NCBI GenBank assembly: GCA_963575745.1
Contig: CAUYUJ010004335.1
Span: forward strand, 582,856-646,855
DNA length: 64,000 bases
Source of the DNA: Prorocentrum cordatum
Lineage: Eukaryota; Sar; Dinophyceae; Prorocentrales; Prorocentraceae
Reading direction: 5' to 3'
A program made the translations under genes and the position numbers. Each line of letters opens with the position of its first letter. Position 1 is the stretch's first letter. Below the pieces are notes generated by a model, which saw nothing but the letters and a program-made list of their open reading frames with translations, was not told where the DNA came from and searched no databases. Below are positions 1-12,029 of this stretch, piece after piece.

Positions 1-1500
1 CGACGGCTGGCTCCCTACCTGTCTTTGCCATCGGGCGGCTTCTGGTCCCAAACTAGTAAGCGTGCGCCAGAGCTTGGGTCCCAGGTGCCCCCAGTGTGAA
101 GACGCGATCGCTCGTGGAAAGTCCAGATCGCTAAGGTGCGGGTTTGACGCTGGAACGGCATCATCACTACCAGGGATACTGAGCCGCCCGTGGCGGCCCG
201 CGGTGTCCCAGACAACGTCTGAGCGTTCCGGGTCCTTCCCGCTGGCCACGCGGGCAGGGCGCTGTTCATGGCCCGAGGCGGTCCGCAAAAAGGCCCTATC
301 CAAGTCTGTGTAGACCAGCACATCAGGCCACGCAGCTGCATCCTCATCTGACGGCTCCATAGTCCTCTGCGCCACATCAGATAGCGCAGTGGCCGACGGA
401 TGGATAACCCTGTAGGTGGCTGCGCCCCGAGCCACCTCCGCCCCCCTCGAATTCAGGAGGTCCGTCATGTCCGGCGTCTGCCTAGGCGGGGGCTGGCGGG
501 GGGCCCGCGGCGCGTCGGGTTTCGCCGATCAGAGGCGCTCTGCGCGCCAGCTTCGACGACGCAGCTACAGACGTGGGCGCGCCAGCGCATGATGAGGCAG
601 AGGGCGGCGCGTCAGCTTTCGCTGGCGCGACGTTGAAGTACGCTGATGGAGCTGATCTCGGTTTAGCCCGAACCTTCTCCCCCTTTTGTGTACAAGGGTC
701 CTTCGGAACAAGAGTTCCCACCAACTCATCCGTGTATGGCGTGGCCACATCGGGGCGAAAATGCTCGCCGTTCCTGGTCGCGAAAGGAAGCATGAAGGCG
801 GAATCGTCTTCACCGCCATGACGGCTCCCTGTTCTCCACGCCGAAAGTTGTGACCCAACAGGTTGGCCTTGTGGACGTCAACATGGAATCATACCGGCGA
901 CCACGCAGATGATGGCAACTTTATGCACTGCTGTGGTCCGTTTAGGGCGTTCGGCACGTTTCCCGAACAGAACGTCATCTGCCGCTTCCTGGTGACCCCA
1001 CCAGGGATAAGCCCCCTTTGCAGGATGTTTCAAAGGTGCTCCACCTGCGTTCCATGCCAGACTTGGGGTGCACAGTGGACGTCCGCAACGTTCCAGCCCG
1101 TGGCTGGCAACAAACGTTCGTCTGTGAATTCGCTCCCCGAGTTCCCGCCTACACATCGAAAGGTGACGCCGACAACGTCGGAAACGTAAGCAGTGTCAAC
1201 CGAATGAAGGGGGGGTCGTATCAACTTTCGCTGCCGCAAGGACCCTTGTCGTTTTTTGTTCCCGGCTCTGCATTCGTCGTGCAATGGTCGACGAGGCTCT
1301 GGTGTAGAGACAGCTGGAACCATAACCATCCGGGCATGGATGGGAGGGGGGCGCTATGAATAGACGAAGCTACGGTGAGGGCGGAAGGCGACATGAGCCA
1401 ACCAGGGCTGGAAGGTGGGGAAGGCGAGTAAACAAGCGTTGATCGACGAGGGAGTGCGTCAAGGAACGATGGGGAGAGTGAAATGATAGCGGCGGAACCG
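1..1500. other. No recognisable gene
   Basis: GC-rich sequence with only short overlapping open frames on both strands. The most protein-like stretch is a minus-strand frame at about 482-793 with mixed, non-repetitive composition, but it has no start context, domain or neighbour to support it. It could be a decayed gene or retroelement piece. I see no RNA gene or clear repeat here. Confidence 0.4.
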
Positions 1501-1527
1501 CAAACAATCGCAGGCCGAAGGAGCCGC

Positions 1528-1745
1528 ACACACATACACACACATACACGCACGCGCACGCACACACAAAAACACAACAAAACACAAACACACACAACAC
1601 ACAAACACAACTAAAACCACAAACACAAACACAACACAAGCACAGACACAAACACACACACACAAACACACAAACAAACACCCACACAAAATCTCATACA
1701 CAAGCACAAGCACAAACGCACACACAAACACGCACACACACACAC

Positions 1746-1811
<66 letters not shown>

Positions 1812-2078
1812 CACACTCAACACACACTCAACACACACTCAACACACAAACACAACACCAAACACAGACACCAACACAAACGCACACTGACACAAAGACA
1901 AAGACAACCACACACACAAGCACAAACACACAGGCACACAAGCACACACACAAACACACGCAAGCACGCACGCACGCACGCACGCACGCACACACGCACC
2001 CACCAACCCACCCACCCACACACACACACACACACAAAAACACGCACGCACGCACGCATGCACACGCACGCACACACG

Positions 2079-2109
<31 letters not shown>

Positions 2110-2170
2110 GCGCGCACACACACGAACACGAGCACAATCACGCAAGCACAACAACGCACAAACACGCACC
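1528..2170. repeat. CA-rich microsatellite block with (CAA)n core
   Basis: About 640 bases made almost only of A and C on the plus strand: (AC)n, ACAAAC and ACGC variants, a pure (CAA)n tract at about 1747-1811, then (CACG)n and (CA)n to about 2110. The reverse strand is open in several frames as Val/Cys/Leu runs, which is a composition effect and not a gene. Confidence 0.95.
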
Positions 2171-3960
2171 ATAGTATCCCTTGGCAAAAGAAGGGGAAAC
2201 CAGGGCCGCTGACGTCCGCTCATCCAGGGGAGTTGGCGGCCGAAGGCGTCAACCTCTTGGATTCGTTACCAGGCTCATCTTTGGAATCGTGTGTCTCGCC
2301 GCTGAGGACCATGCCTGGCTGAAGGGGGGGGCGCATAACGATCCAGGCCTGCCTCGAGGATCGCTCAAACCATTCAAAACGCGCCGCGCATGGCCGCGAC
2401 GCCTTCCCTATTTCAAGAGGAGGTAGGCGGACGAGGACGAGGATGAATCCATACCATTACCATGACGACATGGGGGAGGTAATTTGAAAGCGTTCTTTGA
2501 GCCCGATCGCGTCATCCTGACCCCCAGCGCGCGAGGAAGTGAGGCCAACAGCTGCGCTTCCTGCGCCGATTGCAACGAATTCGGCGGAATCCGGCGCAGA
2601 ATCCTAAGCTGGTGCTCTCTCCAGGGACAGCCTTGCAACATCGGCCCCAGGGGACGGGCCAAGAGTATTTCCCGCACCGTTGCCGCCCCCCGTGGGCAGG
2701 GGGCAGGCTGGCCCGTCTGGTCTTCCAGGGGATTTGGGAGGATGCATCTCCTTGGTTGGGGAACAGGCGGGAGTTCTGCCCCAATCGTGCTGGACAACAG
2801 TGCCAGGGTGCTGGAACGTAAGGGGGACCTGTTTATCTTTCAGCTCCTCTCCTCCCGCTCTCCCTCCTCCTCCTCCTCCTCCTCCTCCTCCTCCTCCTCC
2901 TCCTCAGCCTCCTCCCCCCGTTCCCACTCCCACGGCGTAGTGTAAACAACTGGTGGAAGCTCACGATCAAGTGCAGGACGGCCGGCTGGTGACAGGGCGA
3001 GGACGACCTCCACGGATCTCTACATCATTGGACACCCCAAACTCCGCCGTGGGGTGGGGTTCGGGGCGGCTGCAACGCCCCCCTCGCCAATCGTTTCCAA
3101 AATGCTCGGCAAGCCGCACTTTCGACGCGCTGCCCGCGGAAAAAAACATCCACGACACATACCCGCTGCGACCAGATTCTAAATCAACCCGTCGTGTACC
3201 GCAGCAACCCGTAATCAACATGGGACGATGACCGCTCACTGGAACTTGCATAGCATGGAGGCCATGGGGCTCAGAGCGGCACCTGATGGCAGAGAAACTC
3301 GAATCCGGCCGCTGAGGTCGGGAAGCCACCAAGCAGAACGAACTATACCGCTGCCACGCATCCGAGCCCGACACAATGCCAATACTCTCATACTGTCAGC
3401 TTCCACTCTAAGCCCAGAACCATGATGAACTGGTACCTTCCACGCTTCAGTTGGGAGTGCACCTGGCAGTACAGAACTTTGCACACAAAATAAGTGTACC
3501 CCACAGCCGCAGTCGCAACCGTATAGCAGCAACAACGACTGAAACATCGAAGCTGCGGGTACTTTCGCCACTGAGGCGAGTGGAATGCCCAACTCAACAC
3601 CCACACAATGGGGCTGAGGCCGCTGCGCAGGCCTTGATCCGCAGCCGTGCCCCCCTTGCACGCTGAGGCGTGGCAGAATGTCAAGAGATGTCTGGTGGGA
3701 TGTTTGTAAATCTTCTAGGGGGCACCATCTCCCTACTACCCGCACTCGGTCGCGTGCTCCGCCCCCCTCGAGAGGCTCCCTGCGCCGTCCGATGTACACC
3801 TTGGACTCCCAACATTTCTCCAAGGCTTCCGAAACTGTCTAGGAAGGTCACGAAGGCCGCCAGTATTGCCCCACACTGCCTCCAGAAGCACCCACCAGCC
3901 CCCAACAAGACCCCAGAAGGCGCCAATGAGGCTTCCAAGATACCAGAGAGACGGTCACGA
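2171..3960. other. No recognisable gene; contains a (TCC)n tract
   Basis: Mixed-composition sequence with a pure TCC/CTC tract at about 2861-2905. Open frames on both strands are short, overlap each other and look like none of the families seen elsewhere in the window. I see nothing else to annotate. Confidence 0.4.
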
Positions 3961-3967
3961 ACTGCGG

Positions 3968-4935
3968 ATTATGATGATGATGCTGCTGATGATGATGCTG
4001 ATGATGATGATGATGATGATGATGATTATGATGATGATGATGATGATGATTATGATGCTGATGATGATGCTGCTGCTTTTGATGCTGATGTTGGTGTCGA
4101 TGATACTGATGCTGGTGATGATGATGATGACGGTGGTGGTGAGGATGATCAGGAGGATGCGGATCATGCTGCTGATGCGGATGATGCGGATGATGCTGAT
4201 CATGCTGATGCGGATGAAGATGATGATGATGCTGATGATGATGCTGATGATGGTGATAACGGTGATGATGCTGCGGATGACGATGCTGGTGATGATTGTG
4301 GCGATGCTGGTACTGCTTATGCTGACGATGCTGATGATGCCGATGAATACGATGTTGTTGATGGTGATTAACATGATGCTGATGACGATGCGGACGATGC
4401 TGATGATGAGCATGACGATGCTGACGATGTTGATGCTGCTGCTGATGATGCTGATGTTGATGCTGATGATGATGATGCTGCTGGTCATGATGATGATGCA
4501 GATGGCGAGGACGCGGATGCTGCTGATGCGGATGATGGTGATCGTGATGATGTTGCTGCTGATGCTGCTGATGCTGCTGATGATGGCCATGCTGATGATG
4601 TTGATGATGACGGTGATACTCATGGGAATGATTATGTAGTGATGGCCGTGGTCGCGATTATTATGCTGATGGCGATGATGTTGATGATGATGATGACGAT
4701 GCTGATGAAGATGATGATGATGATGATGCTGATGATGATGCTGCTGCTGATGATGCTGATGATGCTGATGATGATGATGATGGTGACGATGATGATGGTG
4801 ATGGTGAGGATGATGCTGGCAATGCTGGGTGGTGGGGGTGAATATGATGCTTATGCTGATGATGCTGATGCTGCTGATAATGATGATGTTGCTGCTGATG
4901 GTGGTGGTGATGCAATGGTGATGCTGACTAGGATG
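3968..4935. repeat. (GAT)n / (GCTGAT)n trinucleotide array
   Basis: About 970 bases of GAT mixed with GCT, GGT and GCG triplets. It reads as poly-Asp/Ala, poly-Met/Leu or poly-Ile/Ser depending on frame and strand, so the long open frames across it are artefacts of the triplet repeat. A similar array lies at 60205-61130. Confidence 0.95.
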
Positions 4936-5214
4936 GTGGTGGCGGTGGCTATGAGGAGGCAGAGGAGGAGGACGACGCGGTCGACGAGGATGCGTACGAA
5001 CAGGAAGATGACGAGGAGAGTGCCGTACTTACGCCCAGGTCTCGGCGCGCTTGCCGAAGCGGGGGCACACAGCCACGGCTCGCTCTCCTGGTGCCCCTTG
5101 GAGCTCGGCTGGTCTGCGGCCCAATTGAAGTGATCGACAGGGGCGCCTGCGAGAGAGCGGGCATGGGTGAGGCTGGCAACGTAAGCGTTCTCGCCCTCAG
5201 GCTCACACCGATCG

Positions 5215-5775
5215 TTGCGCTCCTCCTGCTCCTTCGTCTTCTCCTCCTTCTCCTCATCTCCTCCTCTTCCTCCTGGGCGTTATGGGCCTCCTGGCCTTGG
5301 CTCGCCTGGCGTTCCGCAGGTCTCAGTGGTTATCGATCCTCCTGCACATGAGGGGGGGCGTGGGTTCGCGGACTCGACGGGTGTAGTCTGCCATGTGAAG
5401 TTCAAGACCCGAAGGGCTCTGCTAGCGCATCAGAGGTTCTCCAAGGCAGGGGGTCCTAGCTGTAGGTCGTTGCTCCACACGATGACTGTGACGAACGGGT
5501 GCGTTTATTGCTGTCAGACCTTCCGCACTCGGCACATTGCGCAGGCACATGTACGCACATGTGGTATCGTCAATGCTGAATGGACATTGCGTTGCTCGTG
5601 CTACTCCCTTCGCCCACCCAGTGTCTGCTTCTGTGCCCATTGGTTTCACTTTGCCCATTGTTTTCACTTGCGAGAGCGCTTGTGTTCGGTGGCCATGATG
5701 CCTCCTACGCTTGTGCAGTGCACATGCTACAACCGTTTCCAATCGAGTCGCTTTGTGCAATCATCTACGGGTTGA
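5215..5775 (+). CDS. C2H2-type zinc-finger protein fragment, possibly retroelement-derived
   Basis: This open frame has two Cys/His clusters. The first begins at VCHVKFKTRRALLAHQ (about residues 58-75). The second begins at GCVYCCQTFRTRHIAQAH (about residues 94-112), a C-x2-C...H arrangement followed by a further Cys. Such fingers bind nucleic acid, and similar ones occur in non-LTR retrotransposon proteins. That family link is recalled, not tested. The N-terminal 45 residues are low-complexity Ser/Pro from a CTCCTC tract and are probably not coding. No reverse transcriptase or endonuclease motif follows, so at best this is one piece of an element. The true start and end are unknown. Confidence 0.4.
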   Translation: MRSSCSFVFSSFSSSPPLPPGRYGPPGLGSPGVPQVSVVIDPPAHEGGRGFADSTGVVCHVKFKTRRALLAHQRFSKAGGPSCRSLLHTMTVTNGCVYCCQTFRTRHIAQAHVRTCGIVNAEWTLRCSCYSLRPPSVCFCAHWFHFAHCFHLRERLCSVAMMPPTLVQCTCYNRFQSSRFVQSSTG

Positions 5776-5943
5776 GCACGGCCCGCGACCTCCCCCTGCG
5801 GCCCCATCTGCAACGAACGATCGTGCAGACATCCAAAATCAGCAAGGAGCAAATGGAGGAGGCCAGGAGCCGCTGAAAGGGGGCGCGGACGTGGCGAGGG
5901 CGCTTGACGCGGCCGTTCTGGGTCGCAAGCTGCTCCCGCGCGC

Positions 5944-6703
5944 GTGGAGCCCGTCCAGCACGGCACGGAAGAGCAGAGCGGGGCAGTCTGCCCTCCCCCT
6001 AGCAGCGCCGAGCAGCAGGCAACGGGGGGCCGCCGGCAGCAAGGAGGACGGCGACAAGAACGCATTCAAGATGTAGGCCAAGAAGGCGTGCAGATTGGAC
6101 CGAATGTGATCGAGCGGCTTCCCAGCATGCCCGACTCTCTGATGGCCAAACTCATGCCAGTGCTGATGAAGGCACTCTTGAAGAATAAGTTCATGATCAG
6201 GCAATTCATAGCAGCCGAATTTCAGACGATATTGCTTGACGACGCGACGGAGCTCGTGAGGTCCGTGTTCCAGGCAGGGAGAGCATGCGCGATTCAGGCG
6301 GTCAAGTTTTGCGAGGCCCACCAGAAGGATGGTAATCAGCCACTTCCAGCGGTGACTATGGGGCCAGCCCACATCCTGCTCATGGTAGTGTGCGGGGTCA
6401 TCGCGAAGGCAGGAGAGCGAGTGGGAGCTCGCAGCAAGACGGTGTAGGATCAGCAGCAGGCGAAGTTGGACCAGACCACGTCCCTCACGGACATGTGCCT
6501 GCTTTTGAAAGGGTTTCGGGTGAGCTCGGCCTTCAAGGAGGGCAGCGCCAAGATGGTGTACCCCTTCGCAGACATCGAGCTGCGAAAAGGGCTTCAGGAG
6601 TGCGTGGTGCAGCTCGGCGGCGTGATCAGTGGGGATCGCCCAGCGGTCCAACGTCGAGCGCATCGTGCAGATGGCCCTCGACGATTTCGAGGACGGGTAT
6701 TGA
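5944..6703 (+). pseudogene. Broken hypothetical gene, helical protein of about 220-250 aa
   Basis: I do not recognise this family. From about 6085 the frame gives a compact, protein-like sequence beginning QIGPNVIERLPSMPDSLMAK, rich in Leu/Met/Ala helices, and it continues to 6447 where an in-frame TAG interrupts it. The same frame resumes at once and stays protein-like (KGFRVSSAFKEGSAKMVYPF) to about 6630. There a one-base shift moves the natural reading to a new frame that ends in DDFEDGY and a TGA at 6701-6703. One stop plus one shift in otherwise well-preserved coding sequence means a recent pseudogene or sequencing indels. No ATG is evident at the 5' end; the first in-frame ATG in the conserved part is near 6127. 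Function unknown. Confidence 0.5.
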
Positions 6704-6920
6704 GTGGAGATGGTGCCAGACTGGACGATGTAAAGATGGTTTCGAAAGCTCGTTCTCCAACCCATGTCGGCACCGGATCCGGCAACGGTATGAATCCCAC
6801 GAGCCCTCTGGGCACAGGTGGTCTAGGGCGTTTCCCTTTCCAACCTCCTGCCCTTTCCCTGCTCGGGAGGTTTACCTCCCCCCCCTCCCTGCGTTTGGAC
6901 GGGGGGGGGGCGAACCCATA
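6704..6920. other. Intergenic, nothing recognised
   Basis: Unique sequence between the broken gene and the repeat field, ending in a G run at about 6901-6910. The 3' hairpin motif seen after other genes is absent here. Confidence 0.4.
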
Positions 6921-7600
6921 GCAGCGTCCAAGATGGCCCAAGATGGCTCCAAGAGGGCCTCCGAGAGCGCAAGATGGCCTCCAAAATGGCCCAAGATAGC
7001 GGTAGACAGGTCAAGATAGCCTCCGACACGCGTCCAAGAGGCCTCAAGACGGCCCCAAGACGGTTTCAAGTGCCCTCCGAGGCCTCCAAGGACCCCCCCA
7101 AGAGGCCAAAATCTTTCAATCACCTAAGGAATATCAATGTTTTTTGCCTTCTCGCTTTTTCGCCTCCGAAGGGCTCTTGAGGCCTCAAAATGGCCCCAAG
7201 ATGGCCCAAGACAGCCCCAAGAGGGGCCCAAGAGAGCCCCAAGACGGCCCCAAGAGCGCCCAAGAGCGTTCCAAAAGCGGGCCAACAGGGTCCCAAGACG
7301 GCATTTTTGAGCCTCCGATGGGGGGGGGGGAGAATTGCCCCCCCCCTTCCCCCCCCCCCCCCCCTTCTGTAGCCATCAGGACTAAAACGGCCCCGAGAGG
7401 CCTCCCAGAACCCCCCCAAAGAGCCCAAGAGGGCTCCAAGACCCTCCAAAAGAGCCCCAAGAGGGCCCCAAAACGCCCCAAAAGAGCCCCAAGAAGGCCC
7501 TAAGACGAGCTCAGGAGAGCCCCAAGAAAGAGCCCCAGGAGGCCCCAAGAGGGGCCCAAGAGAATCCCAAGCGGGCCCCAAGATGCCTCCAAGTTTCGGA
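6921..7600 (-). repeat. CCAAGATGGCC-type dispersed repeat field
   Basis: Dense imperfect copies of CCAAGATGGCC, CCCCAAGAGGGCC and similar 11-14-mers. This is the reverse complement of the GGCCATCTTGG field at 27660-30560. The field is interrupted by an AT-rich island at about 7107-7147 related to islands in the 28-30 kb field, and by homopolymer G and C runs at 7321-7372. Both strands show open frames rich in Pro/Lys/Arg or Gly/Leu/Trp, which come from the repeat. Confidence 0.85.
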
Positions 7601-7830
7601 ACGCACGCGAGTTTCACATACAAATCAGTGCAACAGCCATTACGAGTCATCGAAATACCCCTCACCTCTCATCGAAGCACCATCGTAACTTGCACTGATT
7701 TCCATCGTAAGCTTCAATGTGGGAAGCTATGTGTGATGCTTGTGTTCTCGAAGACGGCTGCGCGACTGCATGCGTTCTGCCGCCCCTGATTCACCAACTC
7801 CCCTGCTGATCGTTTCCGGATGGACTGGTG
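7601..7830. other. Unique spacer, nothing recognised
   Basis: Lower-GC sequence without a supported gene between the CCAAG field and the segmental repeat that starts near 7835. Confidence 0.35.
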
Positions 7831-7834
7831 GGGG

Positions 7835-8650
7835 TATTTTTTTTGGTCGCGGCCGCGAGCGAAGAGCGCGGGACGCGAACAAGGTGTCCGGGCCGACGGG
7901 CAAACCTAATTAGCTGCTGGGCGCAGCGCGAGCCGGCCGGGCCAGCTCTCAGATGCAGCAGCTGCGGCAGCGGCGGCGGGGGGCTGGCTGGCTGAACTGC
8001 AACGCCCAGGGAAGCTCGAGCATCGTGCAGCCCTGTGGCAAAATGCCAAGGAATTCTGTGTTGCGCGCCGCGGCGCCAGTCCACCACGGTGAAGGTGCTT
8101 GTCGGGACAAGCAGAGAGTGGCCTGCACGTACAATCCTCACAGACACTGCAGTGGAGAAAAGCAAGGTACACACTGGTCATGTCGCCAGGGGGCGCCAAG
8201 GGCCAGGGCCGCGTCGACGGCGTAGACCTGCCTGGTCGGCTGGGACGGAACGAGGATGGAAGCACAGCGCCCGACGGAAGGCTGGACCACTCCGAGACGC
8301 CACGCACGTATCCAGTGGGGCACCCCAGTCCCGAGCAAGTGGCAACGAACCGGCCCGAAGGCGATGGCACCTGCGGGCCCGGCCCATGGCCGCACGGTCA
8401 CGACGTGGGCGTCGCAGAGAACCGCGCATTGCGCGGAGAGGAAGCCTGTCTGGCGGGGATGGACGTCGCCAGCGCGGCCGGGAGAGTAGGCGCCAGGGGG
8501 CGACAGCGCCAGGGGGCGACAGCGCCAGGGGGCGATCACCCACATTGCGACGCAGGGTCACGGACCCCTTGACAGGCCACCCTGCCCGCGTGGGACCCTC
8601 CTGCGGCGGGGGCGGCGGGGACAGACATCACCGGCCGGCCACGTGGAAGG
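7835..8650. repeat. Diverged segmental repeat, copy 1 (partner at 15140-15900)
   Basis: Several landmarks occur in the same order and at similar spacing in both places: a T-run followed by GGTCGCG; GCCGGCCGG beside GCAGCTGCGG; CGCAAAATG or GGCAAAATG followed by AAGGAATT; ACCACTC; CTGGCGGGGATG followed by ATCGCCAGCG or GTCGCCAGCG; and GGGGACRGACA. Spacing is kept to within tens of bases, but the intervening sequence has drifted. This looks like an old dispersed repeat, possibly a transposable element, with no recognisable coding part. Within it, 8491-8540 holds three 16-bp tandem units with a GCGCCAGGGGGCG core. Confidence 0.55.
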
Positions 8651-9075
8651 GGCCCGCCAGGGACACCCAGCGCCAGGAGAGAGAAAGGGAGAGGGGCGGG
8701 AACCAGGGAGCGGCTGACGGCCGCACGGGTTCGCATGGAGTGCACGTCCAGGGGAGCGTGCCCAGGGAGCGGCTGACGGCCGCGCTGATTCGTATGGGAC
8801 TCCACGTCCAGTGGAACGTGTGGGGGCACTTATTGTTTCCAGGGTTGTGCTGCCATCTAGCACCCACACTGCCAGGACAATGTACGGGCAGAGCTTCCCC
8901 GCGGGTAGCACTGTCTACTGTCGACCTGCTGGTCCCTGTCTCGGCGGCCTGCCGGCATCGCTGCGCCTGCAAATATGCCCCCATGCCCCATGTTACCAGG
9001 GGTGCAGCTGACGGCTGCTCAGAGTTTAGTATAAGCCAGGGAGCAGCTGCGGCTGCTACGAGAGGGTACACTCCC

Positions 9076-9290
9076 GGCTCGCGGCCGTCCGACTGCCGGA
9101 GTCTGCCGGGATCCCCATCAGGCGCCACTTGGTAGGGATCAGCACTCGGCCGAGTGCTCATCCCTGCGAATGCCTGTTTCCTCGACAGGGAGGCCCTCGG
9201 CCTCTTCGGATCCGCTCGAGAAGAAAGTGCCAGGGGTGCGGCTGACGGCCGCCTGTGCTCTTCTATCAAGCTGATTGTCAGAGTGGCCAC
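9076..9290 (+). repeat. Direct repeat, copy 1 (offset 412 bp), with 18-bp palindrome
   Basis: About 215 bases repeated at 9488-9702 with high identity. Shared landmarks include GTCCGACTGCCGGAG, GGATCCGCTCGAGAAG, one dispersed hairpin copy and TCTTCTATCAAGCTGATTG. It contains the perfect palindrome AGCACTCGGCCGAGTGCT at 9140-9157. Confidence 0.85.
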
Positions 9291-9487
9291 GCCGGCAGCA
9301 CTGGAACGGTCACTGATTGTCCATGTTGCCAGGGGTGCAGCTGACGGCTGCCAGAAGCTTTTACCAAGAGCCAGGGAGCAGCTGACGGCTGCCACGAGGG
9401 TACGGGGATGTTCCTTGCTCGCAGACCTTGTCCAGGCCTTGGTCGTAAGCCTGCTCTGCCGCGCCGGGGCGCTGCCCCGCCTCCGGC

Positions 9488-9702
9488 TCGTGGCCGTCCG
9501 ACTGCCGGAGACTCCCAGGACCCCCATCGGGCGCCAGTTGGTAGGGGTCAGCACTCGGCCGAGTGCTGATCCCTACCCAAGTGCTTGTTTTCCTCGACAG
9601 GGTGGCTCTCGGCGTCTTCGGATCCGCTCGAGAAGGAAGTGCCAGGGGTGCGGCTGACGGCCGCCTGTGCTCTTCTATCAAGCTGATTGCCAGGGTGGCC
9701 AT
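9488..9702 (+). repeat. Direct repeat, copy 2, with 22-bp palindrome
   Basis: Second copy of the 9076-9290 segment. Its palindrome is longer, 22 bases at 9548-9569, because the flanking bases also pair. A boundary cannot be fixed by eye; the similarity fades on both sides. Confidence 0.85.
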
Positions 9703-9884
9703 AGGCCTCGACAACTCCGTGCACGGAGGGAAGAGCCAGGGTGACGGCTGTCGGTGCACCAGGGGTGCGGCTGACGGCCGCCTGGGGTCTTGACGATCTC
9801 TCGCCGCCAGGGCTGCGGCTCATGGCCGACAACTCTGGTTGTCCCCGCGGGGGGCCATCGTTTCTGGATGGGCAGGTGGGGGGA

Positions 9885-9935
9885 CCAAGGCCCACAGGCT
9901 CGCGAGGCGGGTCGAAGGCCGTCGCGTGGGAGGCC
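9885..9935 (+). repeat. Short direct repeat shared with 10937-11003
   Basis: The pair share GGCAGGTGGG near the left end, then CACAGGCTCGCGAGGCGGGT or its close variant, then CGTCGCGTGGGA(A)GGCCAG. In both cases the match runs into the CCAGGG lead-in of the dispersed hairpin family, which suggests they were copied as one block. Confidence 0.6.
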
Positions 9936-10254
9936 AGCGCCGGGCCGACCGCAGGCACAACAACAGCCGAACGAACGGGCGAATCTAACAGGCGGGGAGC
10001 GGCGGTGATTCGCCACAGGGTGTCCTCGAAAGGTGCCATCGGTGCTGCTGCGCACTGGTGCACCTGTTACGCTGTTGCCAGCGAACTTAGTGTACCACAC
10101 TGGCGATAACGACCATCTTGCTCGTGTCGAGGTAGACCGTGCGTGAGCAAGTCATATTAATGCATTCCTGTCGGCATTGCCATAAAACGGGGCGGACGCG
10201 CGGGGGCGGCCTTGAGCCAGGGAGGGTCACCCTAAAACGGGGCGGATTTTAGGG

Positions 10255-10760
10255 TGACCTTTCCAGCCCTTCTCGTAGCACTCGTCGCCCTCGACGCTGG
10301 CGCGGCACTCCTCTGGCACTGGTGAACTGCACTATCGGGCGCTCCTCGGACTGCGCCGACGTACAAGGCCTGGGACGACAGACGGAGACCTGCTCACGCC
10401 GTGCAAGTGCTGCTGGAAGTCCACGAAGCTGGAGTACTCGTCTGAGGGACCACTCCGGATGTTTTGGATGCCCGTCCTCGTCGCCCACTCCACCTTCCCG
10501 TAGCGCTCGCCGCCCTCGCCGCTGGTGCGGCACTCCTCTGTCACGCAGGCACCTGCTCTAACGGTCGCTCCTTGGCCTGCGCCGCAGCGCAGGCTTGGAG
10601 CAAGCGTCCGGGGGCTTCTCCGTTGCCTGCCGGTGCTGCTGGAAGCCCTCGAGGCTGGAGTTCCTCAAACGTGGGAGATGCTACTCTGGGTGTTTTAATG
10701 CCCGTCCGCATCGCCCACATCACCTTCTCGTGACATTCCTCGCCCTGGGTTGAGGCCTGG
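10255..10760 (-). pseudogene. Degenerate gene piece with a Cys-rich protein repeat of about 75 aa
   Basis: On the minus strand three related units lie about 224-231 bases apart. They read as GEECHEKVMWAMRTGIKTP (near 10710), EGGERYGKVEWATRTGIQN (near 10480) and EGDECYEKGWKGHPKI (near 10260). The pattern, a Cys followed by a V-x-W-A-M-x-x-G-I core and then an S-S-F/E-x-F/L-Q segment, is one I associate with abundant dinoflagellate Cys-rich repeat proteins. That assignment is from memory. The units lie in different frames, so the gene is broken or spliced. Function unknown. Confidence 0.45.
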
Positions 10761-12029
10761 CATCCCTGCAGACTGCTCCGGCGGACGGCAAGACGTTCTT
10801 GTAACATTGCTACATGCAGCCAGGGTGCAGCTGACGGCCGCGTAAAAATCTGGAGAACCAGGGTGCGGCGGACGGCTGCCACGAGAACCGTAATCGCCAG
10901 AGCGCGCGGATCGATCGGGGCGTCGTTTCAGGATGGGCAGGTGGGAAACGCGGGGCCACCAGGCACGCGAGGCGGGTCGAAAACCGTCGCGTGGGAAGGC
11001 CAGGGGTACGGCTGATGGCCGTCTGTGCGAGTCCGCTTGCCATTACCTGCTGCGGAGGGCTGCCGCTGCCGCCCCCACCCCCGCCCACCGCGCAGCGGCC
11101 TGGACGCGCAGCAAAGTTTAGCCCCCCCCCGGCCTGACGGGCCCGGTGTCTCCAGGGGAGCCTCTTTCGGACAGCTGGAGCCGGGAGGAGGGCCGGGGCA
11201 CCGGGAGGCAAGAGTGCCCTGAGCTCTCGCGGATCCCATGCCGCCAGGGTAACGCACGGCTGATGGCCGTCGATTCTGTTTGCCCCAGATGGGTGCCAGG
11301 GACGCGGCTGAGGCCGTCTGGCCGCTCTGACTCGTTGCAACTGCTCCGCGCCCTTCTGGCCTGACGGGCCCTGCGTCTCCCCGCGAAGTCTGCTGGCCGT
11401 CAGGGGTGCCCGAAGGGCGTCAGGGCGCAAGGGTGCCTCCTTCAGACAATCAGAGTTGTGAGGGGCTCCGTTCCCTTCTGGCCTGACGGGCCCTGTGTCC
11501 GCGCGTGGAGGGACAACGTTTTCGGGCGCTCTCTCTGCCGCCTTCCGAACTGCCGCCGCGATGCGCCGTCAAGGGTGGGCGTCGATCCGGGCTCCACCCA
11601 ACGCGCAGCCGTCTGGGCGCACTGCGCCGTCCCGTTCTACGGATCCGGCGGATGGCCGTATGTTCTTATAACATTGCTACATGTGGCCAGGGGCGCAGCT
11701 GACGGCTGCCAAACCTTCTTGGAGAACCAGGGAGCAGCGGACGGCTGCCACGATAACCTTAGGCGCCGGAGCGCGCAGATCGATCGGGGCAAGAGTTGCG
11801 ACTGTTCCGACGCGACCTCCTGGCTGCCTTCTGGCCCGAGGTCTGCCAGCCGCCAGGGGTGCCCGGGCGGGCGTCAGGGAGCAAGGTACCTCCAGACCGC
11901 TAGAGTTGCGAGGAGTTCCCGCGGGCCCTGCGTCTTCTTGCGAGGTCTGCTGACCGCCAGGGGGGCCCGAAAGGGCGCCAGGGAGCGAAAGTACCTCCTT
12001 CAGACAGTCGGATTACTCGGGCGACCCAC

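Noticed and set aside
1221-2223. Cys/Val-rich proteins in the CA repeat
   Set aside because: They are translations of (CA)n and (CAA)n repeats in three frames.
3670-5133. Poly-Asp or poly-Met proteins in the GAT repeat
   Set aside because: Triplet microsatellite translation; no unique protein sequence beyond the array.
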